This document shows, in pieces, positions 44,788-55,199 of a stretch of DNA of 64,000 nt. The translations under genes and the position numbers were made by a program. Location: NCBI GenBank assembly GCA_037042185.1, contig JAXQJY010000031.1:1798001-1862000 (forward strand), written 5' to 3'. This DNA is from Sordariomycetes sp. S80-01Y (lineage: Eukaryota > Ascomycota > Sordariomycetes). Position 1 is the stretch's first letter. Each line of letters starts with the position of its first letter. The notes below the pieces were generated by a model. It searched no databases. It saw only the letters and a list, made by a program, of their open reading frames with translations, and was not told where the DNA came from.

Positions 44788-45856
44788 TCAAGACACGTTG
44801 GTCGAGATTCCAGGATGGATTGCGTCAAGCTTCTGCATCAGCTCTTTGTAGAAGTTCTTCTGGATCTCCTTGCCAGACTTGTTGGTCACATGGCATGAAG
44901 GGCTATGCAAGTGATTAGCAAACCAGGTACCAAAGCAAAGCGGTAGAAACAAAGACTTACGCCTGGACGTGGCAGTTGGTGAGGTACTGCCCATTACTCT
45001 CCTCCCCACACAGGACGCCATGCACCAAAGCCCGACTGCCCTCCTCCGTAGAGCGAGCGAGAAGGTTCTCAAAGGTCTGCATACCAGGGTCACCCTTCAA
45101 CTCATCTGCGAGATTGGACTTGCAGAAGCTCGGGTTTGGCGTGTTGATGATGACCCTCGGCTTTCCGGACGCAGCGTCACGTTCGGCGAGCTCTCGCGTG
45201 ACATATACGACGAGAAGCTTGGTGAGGTTATAGCGATCACTCATGTTCGACTTCTCGGCGTCGTTGAGCTCTTCCATGATGGTACCGGTCTTGGGCTGCA
45301 GGTGGTTGAGCTGGGCGAGGAAGTGCAGGGCGCTGTTGGGGACGGTGAAGCGGCAGAGATTGCCCGTCTTCTTGCCCGATTCGCGCATCTTGGGCGCCAG
45401 GAGGAGATACAGATAGAATGTGGCGATGACATTCACGTTGATACTCGCTTCGAAGCCTTCGCTCTGTCGGAAATTCCTAGTCATGATACCCGCATTGGCA
45501 AGGACGCCGTCCAACCGGTCGAGTTGCTTCGCCTGTTCTACGAACAATCTGATTGACTCGTAGCTATCCATGTCAAGATGCCAGACTTCAATCGAAGATT
45601 CTGGGCGGTTGGTGGTCTCGAGGATGTCTCTCTTCGCAGCCTCGCCCTTGGATGGGGTGCGACACGCCATGATGAGCTTCCCAGCTCCAAGGCGGGAGAG
45701 ATGACGGCATGATTCGAGTCCCAGTCCTGTGTTTGCCCCGCTGACGATGAAAGTCTGCTGTTGAATTGAGGCGTCCGCGGTTGGAACCGGGAGGGTGACG
45801 AAGGTGTTGGATAGCACGGTGGACACGGTGCCTTGTAGTGCGGAGAAGGAAGCCAT
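44788..45856 (-). CDS. short-chain dehydrogenase (retinol-dehydrogenase-like SDR)
   Basis: Two exons (44961-45856, 44788-44902) encode 336 residues; intron 44903-44960 (58 nt) is GT-AG. The N-terminal ~35 residues precede the Rossmann motif VSGANTGLGLE (TGxxxGxG pattern with S for T). The NAG motif is LANAGI, the Ser lies in TVPNSALHF, and the catalytic YxxxK is YNLTK. The extended C-terminus and TPNPSFCKS loop fit the fungal WW-domain-oxidoreductase or retinol-dehydrogenase-like group. It should use NADP(H) on a lipophilic alcohol or ketone. It shares a 460-bp divergent promoter with the Zn2Cys6 regulator and converges on an OYE-family reductase. Confidence 0.9.
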
Positions 45857-46316
45857 TGTTTCTTGGGGTTGTGTTGTTTATGATCTGAAGCAGAGAAATA
45901 GCTGTGAAATGCTGAATGTGTTGCTATGGGACCATTAATGTGAGCGGCCATGATGTCCGGCTTATATAGATCTTGGTTCTACGTGCTTCGGCGGAGTGAC
46001 ACTATGGCCGCACGGGGCTGTAATAAGTCCACTCCATGATTTCCAGCCAGATATCAGCCCCACAAACGAGTGCAAATGAGGTCCCAAAAATAAGGCTGAA
46101 TCTTAAGCTGAAAGAGGAAGTCATCAGAATGGAACTGGGCAGCACATAGGCTGAGCGTGGGCCATGCAGGCTTACATCCGCGGCGCGCGGGGATAATATC
46201 CCCGCGCCTCCCAATTCCGTCCCTGCACCTCCGTGCTTTAATCCTAGTACTTATCAAAGCGCTCAATCTCACTCGCATTGCAATTTGCTTACTTGTTTAT
46301 ATTCACTTCATTCATC
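45857..46316. promoter_or_regulatory. divergent promoter of SDR and Zn2Cys6 regulator
   Basis: 460 bp between two divergent start codons; holds the palindrome at 46185-46207. Confidence 0.55.
46185..46207. promoter_or_regulatory. perfect 11-bp palindrome with CGG-N11-CCG
   Basis: GCGCGGGGATA (46185-46195), one central A, TATCCCCGCGC (46197-46207). It contains CGG at 46188-46190 and CCG at 46202-46204 with 11 bases between, the half-site layout bound by Gal4-type Zn2Cys6 dimers. It lies about 110 bp upstream of the regulator's ATG and about 330 bp from the SDR start. Candidate operator for autoregulation and pathway control. Confidence 0.6.
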
Positions 46317-48573
46317 ATGGATAGCGCCTTTCGCAGAGTCGAAAAGCGCAATCGTCCGCCTGTGTCGTGCGAGCCCTGTCGGACGCGAAAGTAAGTCTCG
46401 GACACGCCACCGACGTGTCTCCCAGCTTCCCTCTGCTGCTGAACCAGGACGCAGGTTGAAATGCGACCGAAACCATCCCTGCGACTCTTGCGTAAGAAGG
46501 AACAAGACATGCCAATATGCCTCCAACGCCACACGCGGTTCGACCAAGCGTCCCGCGAACAGGACCCATGGGTTGGTCGACCGCCTCGACAGCCTCGAAA
46601 CTCTAGTATCGTCGTTCCTAGCGACAAATAAACCTGAGCCAAAAGCCGAAACTTCTCACGCTTCGAGTGCATCCCAGCCGGCACCGGATGGACTGACACC
46701 AGAGACGCCACGCCTTCAGACATCTGAAAATGGGGAGGTCAACTACATCGACCCTGGTCACTGGCAGTCAATTTTGGAAGACATCAGAGAAGTTAGGGAC
46801 CATCTGTCGCCATCTCAAGAAGTACAGGATGAGCAGGCCGCACAAGATACGCGGCGGATTAGAGACAAAGATGCTGGCTTCGTCTTCGGATCAAGGAGCG
46901 ATGTTGACATTGATGATATTCTAAGTGCACTTCCGCCCCAGCCAATTTGCGACATGCTCTTATCATGGTATTTCGGTATCCAGTATATGTCTTTGTGTGA
47001 GTACAACGCACACTTCAAGCTATGACATGGGTCCTGATCTGGAATCACAGGTATTGTACATCCGGTCAAGTTCCAAGAAGAGGTGCGTTCGCCCGTTGAT
47101 ACGCTGCCAACAATCAAGCTTACAGGTTTTGCCAGTACAAAGCTTTCTGGGAATCACCCTCCACAACGTCGCCCCTATGGATCGCCCTGCTCCTAGCCAT
47201 CCTCAGCATAACAGCAAGTCTTCGACAGCGAGCCAGCATGAACGGCGCAGAGGGCGGGACGGTGCCTCATCCGAAAATCTTACAAGACGCTTGCACCCAA
47301 GCCCTGACCCTGGGAAGGTACGCAACGGCCAACGCCTATGCGCTTGAAGCGTTCTTGCTGCACGTGCAGAGCGGCTTCATAACCAATGCTGGACGCCCTA
47401 CTATTGATTCCTGGTTCGAGATGGGCACCACGTGTCGACTAGCTTTCAGGATGGGCTACCACCGTGACCCGGGGAGCTTATCGGGGATTTCTCCCTTTGA
47501 CGCCGAGATGCGTCGTCGATTGTGGCTCAACATTGTCCAGATTGATGCCCTGATGTCATTTCAGATGGGGTTCCCCAGCATGATCCCTCCGCAGTTCTGT
47601 GATACCGCTGTGCCGAGGAACTTGGAGTTTTCGGACCTGCGACAGGACATGACCGAGCTTCCCCCTTCGCGACCCTTTGCTGAGCGCACCCCAACCATGT
47701 ACACCATTGTCAAGGCGAGCATCATGAATGTTTTCAAGAAGATTGCCTCACACACTCAGCTGCCTGCCATACCTTCACACGACGCAACCCTCGCTTTGGA
47801 GGCGGAGATGAGGAGCACCTACGCCGCGGTGCCCGAAATCTACCAGCGGCGAAGTGTCAGCCAATCCTTCATGGACCCATCAGGTCTCATAATGGAGAGA
47901 AGTTCGATCGAGATCCTCTACCTCAAGGGGCTCATTGTTCTGCTCCGCCGATACGTGAGCTATGATCTCAAAGCCTCATCGACGTACGAACCATCCAGAC
48001 AAGCATGCGTTGAGGCGGCCTTGGCTGTACTGGCGCGACAGGCCGATATTCACAGTGCGTGTCAACAAGGCGGGCGGCTTTACGACGACCGATGGATGTT
48101 TACGGCGATTTCCATCCATGACTACCTCTTGGCGGCTATGGTGGTATGCCTCCATCTCTCCGTTCACATGGGCTCCCGCGGAAACTTTGAGTCATTGACC
48201 AACCAAGAGCTTGCGGAAAGGTCTCGCAAGGCCCTCCAAACAGCGTATCAAATCTGGAAGTCCCAAAGTGCAGCGTCGAAGGAGTCAAGGACGGCTGCGG
48301 AGGCCATCGAGCTCATGCTGCGCAAGGTCACGACACAGGACAGTGCGCCAGCCTGGGATCACAATCAAAGGACGTCTGGCGTGGTCGTCGCTCCTGAAGA
48401 GTTCGATCTGCCCTATGCAGGGACCATGTCGGAGATGATTGACGGCAATGAGATCATCGACTGGGTACGTTCAGTAGCGGCTTGGACGAACGCTTGGCTA
48501 ACCGGACGTGTAGAACCTGCTGGACCAGTATTTCCAAGGAACAGATGCGTTTGACTATAACTTTGAGCCGTAA
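46317..48573 (+). CDS. Zn2Cys6 fungal transcription factor
   Basis: Five exons (46317-46390, 46455-46996, 47051-47082, 47136-48464, 48514-48573) encode 678 residues; four GT-AG introns of 49-64 nt. The first intron splits the zinc cluster, which is complete after splicing: C18-x2-C21-x6-C28-x5-C34-x2-C37-x6-C44. A linker and probable dimerisation helix follow (VDRLDSLETLVSSFL), then the fungal-specific middle homology domain (FRMGYHRDPG, FDAEMRRRLW). For intron 3 I chose the acceptor at 47135 because it gives the expected FQEEYKAFW. It likely acts as a nuclear dimer. Its position suggests it controls the divergent SDR and the nearby OYE gene. Confidence 0.93.
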
Positions 48574-49274
48574 GTGGGGGAGGAGCCAGGCGGGAATCTG
48601 ACGTCGTCACGATAGGCACATCGGGATCAGGATGTGGGAGTTGTCGTGGTGAAACCCATTATCACCCACCCATTGATGGCCAAACAAATATGTGTTACCT
48701 GCAACAATATGACTGATACCGCCCTGGCCTTTCGTCTCTGCACAAATCACACCGAGGCGCACCCCCAGACCATTCAAGTCATTGGAAGCTTCTGCAGTCC
48801 TCTGCGACCTCGCCACTATTGAAATCGTCTCATCCACTAGAGCATCGCCGCTAATCTATTCGTGGCGCCCACCATCCTCTCCTCGTCGCCCAGAGAAGCG
48901 TGCAGCCACCCGGGCGCGTCCCTGTAGCAGCCGATTGGGTTGGCAAGCTTGTTCCAAGAGCCAATCACATGTCATACATGCCTCCCTCCAAGCCCTGAGA
49001 TGCAGGAGTGTGCCCACTGTAAAAGCCTCGAGACCACTGAGATCCTTCCTGTCTGTCGCCTCAGCCGCTCCTACCCTGCTACATTCGGGAGTCATGGTTC
49101 CCGAAAGACTCGGAGAGGGCAGGTGCGATCATGTGGGAAGCACTTGAAGGTTGCCCTCCTCCCCCCACTTCCCTTTTGCTTCTCAACCTCGTGAGACCTT
49201 CCATCTTCAAATCTCTTCCGCGTATTCGAGGTTATGACGACGCAGTCGATGGACGTGTGCGCCGTCTTGCCACA
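48574..49274. promoter_or_regulatory. intergenic region and lipase promoter
   Basis: A 701-bp spacer. The frame of the lipase stays open upstream to 49131, but the conserved-context ATG at 49275 is preferred. Confidence 0.4.
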
Positions 49275-51119
49275 ATGGGCTTCTTCACGAGAAAGGATAA
49301 GGTGAAGCAGCCGTCGCCCGCCCCGACGTCATCCCCTCCCAAGTCGCGAGCGAAACTCAAGCAGCAGGAGTCGTCCTTCTTCGACCCGCCCAATGTTTAC
49401 ACGTCGCGTGGCACGACATACAACAGCCACCACCACGCCGCTCCTCAGCCACAAGCTCGCCCATATCGTCACCGAAGCGCGAATGTCTCGTCGCCTCAGC
49501 TTGCGCTGCCAGCGCCGCCCACGGGACACCAATGCCAGCCCGTGATCGTGAACCAGCACTACTACATCAACCAGCAGCCGCAGGCTCAGGCGGGCCAGCT
49601 GCAGCCGTATTCGAACCCCTACGAAAATGGAGCGAGGTTTGGGCGGTCTATGGCCAATCTGGCTCGCGATTTCGGGGCGCTGCCGACATGCGACGATGGG
49701 CTGACGGGGTGGTATGGTTACACGACGAACTTGGTTAGCTCCACGGTCAATGCCTGCGATGAGGTCGCGAGCCGTCTCAACAATGTTCTGACGCTCATCG
49801 ACAGCGAGCACATGAAGGGTCATGAAATGGATCTTTTCACCTGCCGCCAGCCACTCCAGCAACAAATAGTGAGGTCGTCAACCGAGGAAGAACGATCTGG
49901 AAAAGCCCCAAAGAAGATCCGTGATAAGGACAGAAGTCGAGAGAGGGAGAAGGGGAGAGACAAGGACAAGTCAAAGTCCCAGACTACCGATGTTGCCGCC
50001 TCAGTCGTGAAGGGAAATTATTTCTCCAAGGTCGAGCTCTACGCAAACTCGAAGCTCCCAAAAGACGTCGCCCCTTTTGCTGTCTACGTTCCAACGTGGC
50101 CGCTGCTCTGTCTCGCGGCACAGTACTCCCTCGCTGTCTATGAGCGTCCCGCTGGCGCCGAGAGAGAGGCTCATGTGTCGGCGGACTGGCGCACAGGCTC
50201 TAAAGCCATGTGTATCAAGTCCGTGCCCATGGACCACATGCACACCATCGTCTTTGCGATTCGCGGCACTGCCTCGTTCATGGACTGGGCTGTCAACCTG
50301 AATACTGCGCCGGCTCAGCCGAAGGGTTTCCTTGACGATCAAGGAAACCTGTGCCATGCTGGGTTCTTGTCGGTGGCCAGAAAGATGGTCAAGCCAGTAG
50401 CAGCGCGACTGCGGCAGCTGTTACAGGAAGATCCTTCTCGTTCAAGATACAGCCTCTTGATCACGGGGCACTCCGCTGGTGGGGCTGTAGCTGCATTGCT
50501 GTATGCACATATGCTTGCCGCGAGCAAGGCTGCTGAGAGCGAGCTCAATGTTCTGACGGGGAGCTTCAAGAGGGTTCACTGCGTCACGTTTGGAACACCG
50601 CCTGTCAGCCTTCTGCCCATCACGAAGCCCGACCGACCGGAGTTGAAGAACAGCGTCTTCCTCAGCTTCGTCAATGAGGGCGATCCTGTTACGCGAGCGG
50701 ACAAGGCTTATGTCAAAAGCCTGCTCGAGCTGCTGGCCTCACCGGCGCCAGAAAGCACCAAGGCGAAGGAATCGAAAAGCACAAAATCGAAGAGCAGCCG
50801 GTCTAAATCCAAGTCACGAAGTAAGCCATCGAAACCCAAGTGGCCTGTCCCTCCGTGCAGCCTCAGCAACGCTGGCCGTATCGTCGTCCTCCGCAGCGGG
50901 CGCAGCGAGGATTCTCAAAGACCAAGAGATCGAATGACGATAAGAGACAGACTTGATGAAGGCGTGGTCGCAAATGTCTGTCGTGAAGATCAGCTTCGCG
51001 GCCTGATCTGGGGCGATCCCGTGGAACATCTAATGAAGCTATACGCTGGCAGGATTGAAACGCTTGCTGTGCAGGCCGTCACTGTTGGCGGGAGGAGGGA
51101 GAAGTCACGAAGATCATGA
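49275..51119 (+). CDS. class 3 (alpha/beta hydrolase) lipase, intracellular type
   Basis: 614 residues, no intron seen, ATG in CACAATGGG context. The first ~230 residues are low complexity (Pro/Gln/Ser-rich), followed by a charged Lys/Arg/Asp run (REREKGRDKDKSKS). The lipase 3 domain covers about residues 270-480: VFAIRGTASFMDW, then the nucleophile elbow GHSAGG at 398-403 (Ser400), then VTFGTPPVS. The acid is probably the Asp in NEGDPVTR. The domain is interrupted by a second Ser/Lys-rich insertion (about 490-520). There is no signal peptide, so it is probably cytosolic or membrane-associated, with triglyceride, diacylglycerol or phospholipid as substrate. Resembles the Sn1-specific diacylglycerol lipase group by domain, but without its membrane segments. 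Confidence 0.85.
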   Translation: MGFFTRKDKVKQPSPAPTSSPPKSRAKLKQQESSFFDPPNVYTSRGTTYNSHHHAAPQPQARPYRHRSANVSSPQLALPAPPTGHQCQPVIVNQHYYINQQPQAQAGQLQPYSNPYENGARFGRSMANLARDFGALPTCDDGLTGWYGYTTNLVSSTVNACDEVASRLNNVLTLIDSEHMKGHEMDLFTCRQPLQQQIVRSSTEEERSGKAPKKIRDKDRSREREKGRDKDKSKSQTTDVAASVVKGNYFSKVELYANSKLPKDVAPFAVYVPTWPLLCLAAQYSLAVYERPAGAEREAHVSADWRTGSKAMCIKSVPMDHMHTIVFAIRGTASFMDWAVNLNTAPAQPKGFLDDQGNLCHAGFLSVARKMVKPVAARLRQLLQEDPSRSRYSLLITGHSAGGAVAALLYAHMLAASKAAESELNVLTGSFKRVHCVTFGTPPVSLLPITKPDRPELKNSVFLSFVNEGDPVTRADKAYVKSLLELLASPAPESTKAKESKSTKSKSSRSKSKSRSKPSKPKWPVPPCSLSNAGRIVVLRSGRSEDSQRPRDRMTIRDRLDEGVVANVCREDQLRGLIWGDPVEHLMKLYAGRIETLAVQAVTVGGRREKSRRS

Positions 51120-51199
51120 TCCATCCGCATAATATCTTTTGGAGTCGGGTTTGATTAGAAGATACCACCATCGAATGCTTGTTACACGCGTATTATTTA

Positions 51200-51754
51200 T
51201 CACCCACCCACGGCACCATACTCAGACACCTCCCTCGCTTCAGCGGCGTGGGGCGCTTCCTCTACGTGAAACCGAGCACCCACATCGTTTGCACTGAGGC
51301 TTGGCCATCGTGTATGTGACGCATCATCAAACTGAGCCTCAATCTCTTGCCGTCTAGCCAGATGATAATAATCCCATCCGCTGTTTCTCCTCAAGCCTTT
51401 ATCTCCCCTAGAACCTCCCGGGTTAGCTATAGCAGCCGGTCTCAACATCTGAAGCTGGATAGGAGGTCGCGGCAGAGCTGTCGCTTGGTGCTCATACGGT
51501 CGAGGTGCCGTATGTGTAGCGACCCTTCTAGTGAACCTCTCACGTGCTTTCTGTAGCCAAGCGTGCACCCCATTGCGTCCTTTGAAGATACATATAACAA
51601 CGATCATGAGAAGGGCCAGGACACAGAGCCCGATGAGGCAGCCGAGGACGATGATGTCGACCTGAATGCGGGTTGGGGCTGTAGAGGAGGTAGCAATAGC
51701 AGGAGACATCCACATCGAAGGCAGTGCGAGGGATGGTAGAAGATGGATTTTCAA
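51200..51754 (-). CDS. small single-pass membrane protein, unknown
   Basis: 184 residues from MKIHLLPSLALPS. A short N-terminal part of ~32 residues precedes one strong transmembrane helix at about 33-57 (VDIIVLGCLIGLCVLALLMI). A basic flank (KGR, KARERFTRR) gives the tail a cytosolic side by the positive-inside rule. The tail is Pro/Arg- and Ala-rich and polar, with no known domain. The first residues may instead be a signal peptide, which would make it a type I protein with a very short lumenal part. I do not recognise the family. A similar small membrane protein lies next to it on the same strand. Confidence 0.55.
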   Translation of the reverse strand: MKIHLLPSLALPSMWMSPAIATSSTAPTRIQVDIIVLGCLIGLCVLALLMIVVICIFKGRNGVHAWLQKARERFTRRVATHTAPRPYEHQATALPRPPIQLQMLRPAAIANPGGSRGDKGLRRNSGWDYYHLARRQEIEAQFDDASHTRWPSLSANDVGARFHVEEAPHAAEAREVSEYGAVGG

Positions 51755-52143
51755 AAAGAGGTACTGGTTTTTGAATGCGTATTGTCAATTGTGAAGTGAT
51801 GTTGACTAGGAGAGGACAAAGGTACGATGGCAAAGAAGCTCTTGACCTAATACCTGTCAGACTAAGTCATCTCTCAATGGGTGATTGTGCTGGACACACG
51901 AGAACAGACGACTGGGTGTGACAGGCAGTGCATTATTGATTGGGAGCAAGTGGATCGTTACCAGTCCTAGAACACCAGCTTCAGGACGCCGTGGGCTATA
52001 CACAGCGACAATAGCTTTGTTGCCTCCGTAAGCTCCTCCCGCAGACCGAACAACAACCCAGGATCCGAAACTATACTGCCTCACCAACAGCGCAGGTATA
52101 GTAAAGCCCATCAAAGACTGCTGATATGTCGCTCTAGAGCCAC
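51755..52143. other. spacer between two small membrane-protein genes
   Basis: 389 bp. An 85-codon frame lies here without clear coding character. Otherwise nothing seen. Confidence 0.35.
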
Positions 52144-52569
52144 CTATGATCTCTCCCTGCCCTCTGGCACCACCGGGAACGGACTGGCAGTGGGATCACT
52201 CATCCGCTGCCCCAGGCTAGGAATGCTCCCATAATCTGGATGTCCACGTCTGATCTGCTCCCTCTCGGCATCTGAAGCCGCCGAAGCCATGCGCACGGCG
52301 CGATTCAGCTCCTCCCGGTCCCGATCGTAGCCATCCACCAGGTTTCTCAGCCTGTCAGAAGACAGGGGCCTGTTAAATTTGCGGTTGATGGCGAAGGTTA
52401 CGAGGGCGCTGACGAGTATAGCGATAATTATAAGGCCCGTGTCGATGAGAAGGCAGGAGAAGCATGGCTCTTTGCTCCTGGGCAGATCGGCTGCGTACAT
52501 GAGGAGTTCTTGGGACTGGCTGCCGCTTGATGTGTCGGCGCTAACTGTTGCCTTGTGGTGGGACTTCAA
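52144..52569 (-). CDS. small single-pass membrane protein, unknown
   Basis: 141 residues from MKSHHKATVSADTS. A polar, Ser-rich N-terminus of ~35 residues ends in CFSC, followed by one transmembrane helix at about 40-61 (LLIDTGLIIIAILVSALVTF) and a basic stop-transfer (NRKFNR). The cytosolic-side tail includes a charged helix (DGYDRDREELNRAVRMA, SDAEREQIRRG). The layout (short N-terminus, one helix, basic flank, polar tail) resembles its neighbour at 51200-51754, though sequence similarity is weak. No recognised domain. Possibly a small plasma-membrane or endomembrane adaptor. Confidence 0.55.
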   Translation of the reverse strand: MKSHHKATVSADTSSGSQSQELLMYAADLPRSKEPCFSCLLIDTGLIIIAILVSALVTFAINRKFNRPLSSDRLRNLVDGYDRDREELNRAVRMASAASDAEREQIRRGHPDYGSIPSLGQRMSDPTASPFPVVPEGRERS

Positions 52570-53792
52570 GTGTGAGAGATCACGGTGAGATGTTCATTGA
52601 AGAACGAAGTGGAAGGAGTCGTAATTTGGAACTAATTCTTGTATGTCTCTCCTACCGTGAGTCTTGTGCTGCCAAACTCAAACCTACGATCTCACCTACT
52701 CTGCCTTGGTTGGACTCCGCTATCTACTTTCAAACCCAAACGCTCTGACTACTCTACAAGAGATACCGGAACACCCCACATTGTTTCTAGGCCATGAATC
52801 TTTGAAATTATCAAACTGTAAAGCCAAGATGCCTCTGGCACTCCCTCGGTGGTGTGCAATGGCAACGGATGAATGCGCTGCCCAAACCCCTGGAGGACGG
52901 GCAGACACATGAAGCCGCGAAATCCCGTCCTTAGGCGACGCCCGAACACATAGTAGAGCCAATAATGACTTCACCGGGCACGATTCTGAGGCGCAATCAG
53001 CATTGGCTGAGCTTGATTGCCTGGAGCGGTCGTACTGGCGGACAAGTGCTCAGGTGGTTTCACCGTACCACGCCAATGCTGACTCACTGTTCACAAAGTT
53101 ACTTACAATGGGACAGCGCGTGCCGTACAAGTCACACTCTCGAGTTCACGTGAGCGAACCCAGGGGTTGAGGAAAGTGTGAAGAGGACACTACTGCGTGG
53201 CTCGACTGACCGAAGAGTCAAAATGTGGATCCGGGCCCCCCTTTTCACAGCCCTGAGGCCAGCGCGGAACCTCCGTCGGGCGTCGCTATCACGACCGCCT
53301 CCTCCACCTAAACCTTAGGAATCACTGCTGAAGTTAGCCTTGCAGGTTTGGATGAGGGCCTTGCTCTTGGACAGCCTGGAATCCCGCACCCGGCGCCGTT
53401 CTTAGAGCTCCATGGCTTATTCCTCTACGTGTACCTTTGAGCAATCCATCGATGATCAACCCAGGCACCGTCAATTACAAGAATTGCCATGGTTATCACG
53501 GCATATGTATCTGTTCTGCCAAAGGTCTGGAGCGAAATCCTAAAGGCCGACACGGGAGTTGTTGGAATGGGTTTCAGTTGGTACAGTACCAGGACACCCA
53601 CGGAACATTCACACCGGCCTTTCAACCACCTGTCTGTCACCTCATAGCTTACAGGTATCTTTTATGCTCATTCAATAATCAATTTGTGATTCTATCACGA
53701 GGCTACCGATCATCATCATACAGCATCTATGAAGTCATCTAGCTTAATGGCCCTTCTGCTGCTGGCCAGTTTCTGTTCGTAGGAGAACTGTC
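52570..53792. other. intergenic region
   Basis: 1.2 kb. A plus-strand frame at 53437-53742 encodes a Cys-containing 101-residue sequence without signal peptide or upstream exon evidence; not accepted as a gene. No repeat seen. Confidence 0.4.
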
Positions 53793-54788
53793 TCACTCAC
53801 CATCCGTCCCTCCATCCATCTCCACGAACCAACGAGCAACTCCCTTCGCAACGACCCAGGTATCCCATTCCTTCGTGCAGAAGGCGTGCTTCACGCCGTT
53901 ATCCTCCACCACGACACGAAGCCTCCCCTCCATCGCCTGCAGGAACTCATCCCTCCCGTGGCTGTCCACCCAGTGGTCTTCCTTTGCGTAGAACAGGAAG
54001 AAGCGGGGACTCGGCGCCATGGCTGACGGTTCGGGATGCGTGGCCTCCCAAAGATCGTCCTCCCACGCGTTGTCGTTGATGGTCTTCATCTCGTCCATGC
54101 CCAGGTATAGTCCTTGCCGGACTCCATCTCTGCTCTTCAGCCAATCGGCCGTCACGGCGGCCGCTTCCCTCGTGAAGCCCATAATGTTGGCTAGTAGCCA
54201 TTTCAGAACCACCAGCGGTAGCAAGAGAAGTAGGGCCTTGGCTATCAAGTGCGCATTGTCTGCTAGCGTCGGCATCTTGGTCAGGCTGACTAGCTTCCTC
54301 CCGCTCGGACTCTGCGCGATATGCAGCAGCGTGGGAAACAGCAGCACGCCATTCCTCAACTCGACAGAGTCCTCCCCCTTCCCATCGACAGCAAGCTTTC
54401 GCGCCTTGGCCCACCGCGCAAACACCTCGACGCCAATGTAGGCGCCGACGCTGTGGCCCATCACAACCACGAACTCATACTGCCCACCTTTCTCCGCGAC
54501 GGTGCGCTGCACATGTTGAATCTGCGCTTCTAGATTGAACGGCGCGTTGTCGCTAGAGAAGGGCGCGTGTGACGCGTCTGCGAAGCCAAGAAGATCCTGG
54601 CCGTAGATGTCGTAGTCAACGCGCGTGGACTGAGCGTGCAGAAGCGAGGAGAGGAGGTTGAGGAAGGGAGTGTAGAATTGGATGAGACCTGGGTTGCCGG
54701 GTATGAAGTATACGAGAGCTCTGCTTCTCTTCTCCTGATCAGGCGTCTTCTCTTGATCAGGTGAAGGTATGAAGGTTTGTGCTGACAT
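53793..54788 (-). CDS. lipid-droplet-associated hydrolase (LDAH) family
   Basis: A single 331-residue frame. The family start FIPGNPGLIQFYTPFL lies at about residues 28-43, the nucleophile elbow GHSVGAY at 111-117 (Ser113), the acid in AKEDHWVD, and the His in GVKHAFC. A hydrophobic helix at about 180-204 (LIAKALLLLLPLVVLKWLLA) probably anchors it to lipid droplets, as known for LDAH. The N-terminus has a small duplicated PDQEK. Animal LDAH influences sterol ester and triglyceride turnover and has weak esterase activity; the fungal substrate is uncertain. All three catalytic residues are present. Confidence 0.9.
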   Translation of the reverse strand: MSAQTFIPSPDQEKTPDQEKRSRALVYFIPGNPGLIQFYTPFLNLLSSLLHAQSTRVDYDIYGQDLLGFADASHAPFSSDNAPFNLEAQIQHVQRTVAEKGGQYEFVVVMGHSVGAYIGVEVFARWAKARKLAVDGKGEDSVELRNGVLLFPTLLHIAQSPSGRKLVSLTKMPTLADNAHLIAKALLLLLPLVVLKWLLANIMGFTREAAAVTADWLKSRDGVRQGLYLGMDEMKTINDNAWEDDLWEATHPEPSAMAPSPRFFLFYAKEDHWVDSHGRDEFLQAMEGRLRVVVEDNGVKHAFCTKEWDTWVVAKGVARWFVEMDGGTDGE

Positions 54789-55199
54789 TGCGCTTGTTAT
54801 CGGTGTGATTTGTGTATGTGTATATGAAAAGAAGGGAGTGTCGTAGTTGTGGACGCAGCGGCAGATATAGGTGGCGGGGGCTGTGACTGCACTTACCCTA
54901 CACTCAGAACTCCAGGTGTCTCAGAAGATGGGGATAATTATAAGAGTCTTGGGTTAACCAGATCGGAGATTATCATACATATAACATCAAGTTCGATTCA
55001 TTCATAGGTACGTAACGCATCCGCCCCCAAAACTTCCGAAATCATCACGTTGCAATCATCAACTTCAACACCAAGTACTCCTGCACACGCCATAGCCACC
55101 GATAGACGTAACCCTCGAAAGCGAAAGTTCCCAGGAAAGCTATAGTGTGGATATGCATTACGCTATCCTTCCACATGTAAGAAGCAAAGCATGGTGCAA
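54789..55199. other. intergenic region
   Basis: 411 bp upstream of the LDAH start and downstream of the M28 protease gene. Nothing seen. Confidence 0.4.

Noticed and set aside
53437-53742. Cys-containing 101-codon frame that resembles a small secreted protein
   Set aside because: No signal peptide, no upstream exon with convincing splice sites and no recognised spacing of cysteines.
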